Assembly (NCBI GenBank): GCA_963556195.1
Contig: OY744537.1
Location: 20,004,226-20,068,225, forward strand
Length of the DNA stretch: 64,000 bases
Reading direction: 5' to 3'
Origin: Sepiola atlantica
Lineage: Eukaryota; Mollusca; Cephalopoda; Sepiida; Sepiolidae
The notes beneath the pieces are model-generated. The model searched no databases. It was not told the origin of the DNA and saw only the letters and a program-made list of their open reading frames with translations. Both the position numbers and the translations under genes were made by a program. Shown here piece by piece: positions 58,801 to 64,000 of this stretch; position 1 is the first letter of the stretch, and each line of letters begins with the position of its first letter.

Positions 58801-61800
58801 ATAATATGTAGTTATTAAAAGCATAAGTCAAACACAATTAAAAAAATAATATGTACTTATTAAAAGCATAAGTGAAACACAATTTAAAAAATAATATCTA
58901 GTTATTAAAAGCATAAGTGAAACACAATTAAAACAATAATATGTAGTTATTAAAGCATAAGTCAAACACAATTAAAAAAATAATATGTAGTTATTAAAAG
59001 CATAAGTCAAACACAATTAAAAAAATAATATGTAGTTATTAAAAGCATAAGTCAAACACAATTAAAAAAATAATATGTAGTTATTAAAAGCATAAGTCAA
59101 ACACAATTAAAAAAATAATATGTAATTATTAAAAGCATAAGTCAAACACAATTAAAAAAATAATATGTAGTTATTAAAAGCATAAGTCAAACACAATTAA
59201 AACAATAATATGTAGTTATTAAAAGCATAAGTCAAACACAATTAAAAAAATAATATGTAGTTATTAAAAGCATAAGTCAAACACAATTAAAACAATAATA
59301 TGTAGTTATTAAAGCATAAGTCAAACACAATTAAAAAAATAATATGTAGTTATTAAAAGCATAAGTCAAACACAATTAAAACAATAATATGTAGTTATTA
59401 AAAGCATAAGTCAAACACAATTAAAAAAATAATATGTAGTTATTAAAAGCATAAGTCAAACACAATTAAAACAATAATATGTAGTTATTAAAAGCATAAG
59501 TCAAACACAATTAAAAAAATAATATGTAGTTATTAAAAGCATAAGTCAAACACAATTAAAAAAATAATATGTAGTTATTAAAAGCATAAGTCAAACACAA
59601 TTAAAAAAATAATATGTAGTTATTAAAAGCATAAGTCAAACACAATTAAAAAAATAATATGTAGTTATTAAAAGCATAAGTCAAACACAATTAAAAAAAT
59701 AATATGTAGTTATTAAAAGCATAAGTCAAACACAATTAAAAAAATAATATGTAGTTATTAAAAGCATAAGTCAAACACAATTAAAAAATTATATGTAGTT
59801 ATTAAAAGCATAAGTCAAACACAATTAAAACAATAATATGTAGTTATTAAAAGCATAAGTCAAACACAATTAAAACAATAATATGTAGTTATTAAAAGCA
59901 TAAGTCAAACACAATTAAAACAATAATATGTAGTTATTAAAAGCATAAGTCAAACACAATTAAAAAAATAATATGTAGTTATTAAAAGCATAAGTCAAAC
60001 ACAATTAAAAAAATAATATGTAGTTATTAAAAGCATAAGTCAAACACAATTAAAAAAATAATATGTAGTTATTAAAAGCATAAGTGAAACACAATTAAAA
60101 AAAATAATATGTAGTTATTAAAAGCATAAGTCAAACACAATTAAAAAGATAATATGTAGTTATTAAAAGCATAAGTCAAACACAATTAAAAAATAATATG
60201 TAGTTATTAAAAGCATAAGTCAAACACAGTTAAAAAAATAATATGTAGTTATTAAAAGCATAAGTCAAACACAATTAAAAAAATAATATGTAGTTATTAA
60301 AAGCATAAGTCAAACACAATTAAAAAAATAATATGTAGTTATTAAAAGCATAAGTCAAACACAATTAAAAAAATAATATGTAGTTATTAAAAGCATAAGT
60401 CAAACACAATTAAAAAAATAATATGTAGTTATTAAAAGCATAAGTCAAACACAATTAAAAAAATAATATGTAGTTATTAAAAGCATAAGTCAAACACAAT
60501 TAAAAAAATAATATGTAGTTATTAAAAGCATAAGTCAAACACAATTAAAAAAATAATATGTAGTTATTAAAAGCATAAGTCAAACACAATTTAAAAAATA
60601 ATGTGTAGTTATTAAAAGCATAAGTGAAACACAATTTAAAAAATAATATGTAGTTATTAAAAGCATAAGTCAAACACAATTAAAAAAATAATATGTAGTT
60701 ATTAAAAGCATAAGTGAAACACAATTTAAAAAATAATATGTAGTTATTAAAAGCATAAGTCAAACACAATTAAAAAAATAATATGTAGTTATTAAAAGCA
60801 TAAGTCAAACACAATTAAAAAAATAATGTGTAGTTATTAAAAGCATAAGTCAAACACAATTAAAACAATAATATGTAGTTATTAAAGCATAAGTCAAACA
60901 CAATTAAAAAAATAATATGTAGTTATTAAAAGCATAAGTCAAACACAATTAAAACAATAATATGTAGTTATTAAAGCATAAGTCAAACACAATTAAAAAA
61001 ATAATATGTAGTTATTAAAAGCATAAGTCAAACACAATTAAAAAAATAATATGTAGTTATTAAAAGCATAAGTCAAACACAATTAAAAAAATAATATGTA
61101 GTTATTAAAAGCATAAGTCAAACACAATTAAAAAAATAATATGTAGTTATTAAAAGCATAAGTGAAACACAATTAAAACAATAATATGTAGTTATTAAAA
61201 GCATAAGTGAAACACAATTTAAAAAATAATATGTAGTTATTAAAAGCATAAGTCAAACACAATTAAAAAAATAATATGTAGTTATTAAAAGCATAAGTCA
61301 AACACAATTAAAAAATAATGTGTAGTTATTAAAAGAATAAGTGAAACACAATTTAAAAAATAATATGTAGTTATTAAAAGCATAAGTCAAACACAATTAA
61401 AAAAATAATATGTACTTATTAAAAGCATAAGTTAAACACAATTTAAAAAATAATATGTAGTTATTAAAAGCATAAGTGAAACACAATTAAAACAATAATA
61501 TGTAGTTATTTAAGCATAAGTCAAACACAATTAAAAAAATAATATGTAGTTATTAAAAGCATAAGTCAAACACAATTAAAAAAATAATATGTAGTTATTA
61601 AAAGCATAAGTCAAACACAATTTAAAAAATAATATGTAGTTATTAAAAGCATAAGTCAAACACAATTTAAAAAATAATATGTAATTATTAAAAGCATAAG
61701 TCAAACACAATTAAAAAAATAATATGTAGTTATTAAAAGCATAAGTCAAACACAATTAAAACAATAATATGTAGTTATTAAAGCATAAGTCAAACACAAT

Positions 61801-64000
61801 TAAAAAAATAATATGTAGTTATTAAAAGCATAAGTCAAACACAATTAAAACAATAATATGTAGTTATTAAAAGCATAAGTCAAACACAATTAAAAAAATA
61901 ATATGTAGTTATTAAAAGCATAAGTCAAACACAATTAAAACAATAATATGTAGTTATTAAAAGCAGAAGTCAAACACAATTAAAAAAATAATATGTAGTT
62001 ATTAAAAGCATAAGTCAAACACAATTAAAAAAATAATATGTAGTTATTAAAAGCATAAGTCAAACACAATTAAAAAAATAATATGTAGTTATTAAAAGCA
62101 TAAGTCAAACACAATTAAAAAAATAATATGTAGTTATTAAAAGCATAAGTCAAACACAATTAAAAAAATCATATGTAGTTATTAAAAGCATAAGTCAAAC
62201 ACAATTAAAAAAATAATATGTAGTTATTAAAAGCATAAGTCAAACACAATTAAAAAATTATATGTAGTTATTAAAAGCATAAGTCAAACACAATTAAAAC
62301 AATAATATGTAGTTATTAAAAGCATAAGTCAAACACAATTAAAACAATAATATGTAGTTATTAAAAGCATAAGTCAAACACAATTAAAACAATAATATGT
62401 AGTTATTAAAAGCATAAGTCAAACACAATTAAAAAAATAATATGTAGTTATTAAAAGCATAAGTCAAACACAATTAAAAAAATAATATGTAGTTATTCAA
62501 AGCATAAGTCAAACACAATTAAAAAAATAATATGTAGTTATTAAAAGCATAAGTGAAACACAATTAAAAAAAATAATATGTAGTTATTAAAAGCATAAGT
62601 CAAACACAATTAAAAAGATAATATGTAGTTATTAAAAGCATAAGTCAAACACAATTAAAAAATAATATGTAGTTATTAAAAGCATAAGTCAAACACAGTT
62701 AAAAAAATAATATGTAGTTATTAAAAGCATAAGTCAAACACAATTAAAAAAATAATATGTAGTTATTAAAAGCATAAGTCAAACACAATTAAAAAAATAA
62801 TATGTAGTTATTAAAAGCATAAGTCAAACACAATTAAAAAAATAATATGTAGTTATTAAAAGCATAAGTCAAACACAATTAAAAAAATCATATGTAGTTA
62901 TTAAAAGCATAAGTCAAACACAATTAAAACAATAATATGTAGTTATTAAAAGCATAAGTCAAACACAATTAAAAAAATAATATGTAGTTATTAAAAGCAT
63001 AAGTCAAACACAATTAAAAAAATAATATGTAGTTATTAAAAGCATAAGTCAAACACAATTTAAAAAATAATATGTAGTTATTAAAAGCATAAGTCAAACA
63101 CAATTAAAAAAATAATATGTAGTTATTAAAAGCATAAGTCAAACACAATTAAAACAATAATATGTAGTTATTAAAAGCATAAGACAAACACAATTAAAAA
63201 ATTATATCATCAAATTTCCCTAAAAATAACATTACTAAATGCTCATATGATCGATTAAAAAAATAATATGTAGTTATTAAAAGCATAAGTCAAACACGAT
63301 TAAAAAAAATAATATGTACTTATTAAAAGCATAAGTCAAACACAATTAAAACAATAATATGTAGTTATTAAAAGCATAAGTCAAACACAATTAAAACAAT
63401 AATATGTAGTTATTAAAAGCATAAGTCAAACGCAATTAAAAAAATAATATGTAGTTATTAAAAGCATAAGTCAAAAACAATTAAAAAAATAATATGTAGT
63501 TATTAAAAGCATAAGTCAAACACAATTAAAACAATAATATGTAGTTATTAAAAGCATAAGTCAAACACAATTAAAAAAATAATATGTAGTTATTAAAAGC
63601 ATAAGTCAAACACAATTAAAAAAATAATATGTAGTTATTAAAAGCATAAGTCAAACACAATTAAAAAATAATATGTAGTTATTAAAAGCATAAGTCAAAC
63701 ACAATTAAAAAAATAATATGTAGTTATTAAAAGCATAAGTCAAACACAATTAAAAAAATAATATGTAGTTATTAAAAGCATAAGTCAAACACAATTAAAA
63801 AATAATATGTAGTTATTAAAAGCATAAGTCAAACACAATTAAAAAAATAATATGTAGTTATTAAAAGCATAAGTCAAACACAATTAAAAAAATAATATGT
63901 AGTTATTAAAAGCATAAGTCAAACACAATTAAAAAAATAATATGTAGTTATTAAAAGCATAAGTCAAACACAATTAAAACAATAATATGTAGTTATTAAA
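46808..64000. repeat. 45-bp satellite array, about 380 monomers, with higher-order blocks
   Basis: Head-to-tail units of ATAATATGTAGTTATTAAAA then GCATAAGTCAAACACAATTA plus an A-run, period 45 (common variants 43, 44 and 46), about 18% GC. The two main forms differ by an A or C in the A-run (AAAAAAATAAT versus AAAACAATAAT). Every unit has stops in all six frames, which explains the absence of open frames. Blocks start at 46808 (1815 bp), 48623 (7112 bp), 55735 (7472 bp) and 63207 (runs off the window), each with a non-monomer segment TCATCAAATTTCC...CTCATATGATCGATTA. Could be pericentromeric or subtelomeric satellite; location is not inferable from sequence alone. Confidence 0.97.

Noticed and set aside
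46808..64000. CRISPR array, because of regular short repeats
   Set aside because: Units are contiguous 45-bp monomers with no unique spacers, in a eukaryotic context without cas genes.

Overview
The window is eukaryotic, AT-rich and almost entirely repetitive. There are long (TA)n tracts, (CT)n, (GATA)n and (ATT)n microsatellites, relics of several retroelement and transposon classes, snRNA-, 5S- and tRNA-related SINE-like sequences, and a 17 kb satellite. The mix (U2-headed SINEs, Penelope-like elements with terminal repeats, mariner relics, TA-rich microsatellites everywhere) suggests an invertebrate metazoan. A marine mollusc, possibly a cephalopod, is my best guess, but that is inference. 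No complete host gene is visible. The only non-transposon coding sequence is one large coiled-coil exon (10.5-11.9 kb) and a decayed second copy (13.7-14.4 kb), both next to splice-acceptor-like sites.

Layout. 0-3.2 kb: TA tracts, two copies of a TA-tailed interspersed element, a LINE tail, and a 210 bp foldback hairpin whose two arms each fold as a type-I hammerhead ribozyme. 3.7-4.4 kb: two U2-snRNA-headed SINEs in inverted orientation. 4.9-7.3 kb: a decayed APE-type LINE on the minus strand, broken by a (GA)n tract and a solo LTR with target-site duplication. 7.7-8.7 kb: mariner relic. 9.0-9.5 kb: 30-bp minisatellite. 9.7-10.0 kb: a further SINE. 10.5-14.4 kb: coiled-coil exon pair, with a small inverted-repeat element carrying telomere-like motifs between them. 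15.4-17.2 kb: LINE C-terminal region (CCHC plus restriction-like endonuclease) bounded on both sides by (ATT)n. 17.3-18.4 kb: second mariner relic. 18.5-22.3 kb: foldback hairpin, TA/CATA microsatellites, a mariner-type MITE and a 5S-like copy.

22.4-27.6 kb is the best preserved element: a Penelope-like retroelement on the minus strand. It has an 828-codon RT plus GIY-YIG reading frame and 421-422 bp terminal repeats in inverted orientation, each carrying a hammerhead-like motif. 27.7-33.8 kb holds SINE-like, Helitron-like and Penelope-like ends, a SINE dimer inserted in a LINE, a second 5S-like copy and a GA/GATA block. 34.2-46.8 kb holds a duplicated microsatellite-bearing repeat, LINE and Penelope fragments, two more MITEs, tRNA-like SINE copies and another TA-tailed element. 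From 46.8 kb to the end is one satellite array of about 380 copies of a 45-bp, roughly 18% GC monomer. It is organised into blocks of 7112 and 7472 bp, each starting with a trapped copy of the sequence at the array's left edge.

These parts do not form a pathway. The recurring themes are self-cleaving-ribozyme motifs in retroelement ends, TA microsatellites serving as insertion sites or tails for mobile elements, and nested insertions with readable target-site duplications. Boundaries of decayed elements are approximate. Family names come from motifs I recognise, not from database searches.
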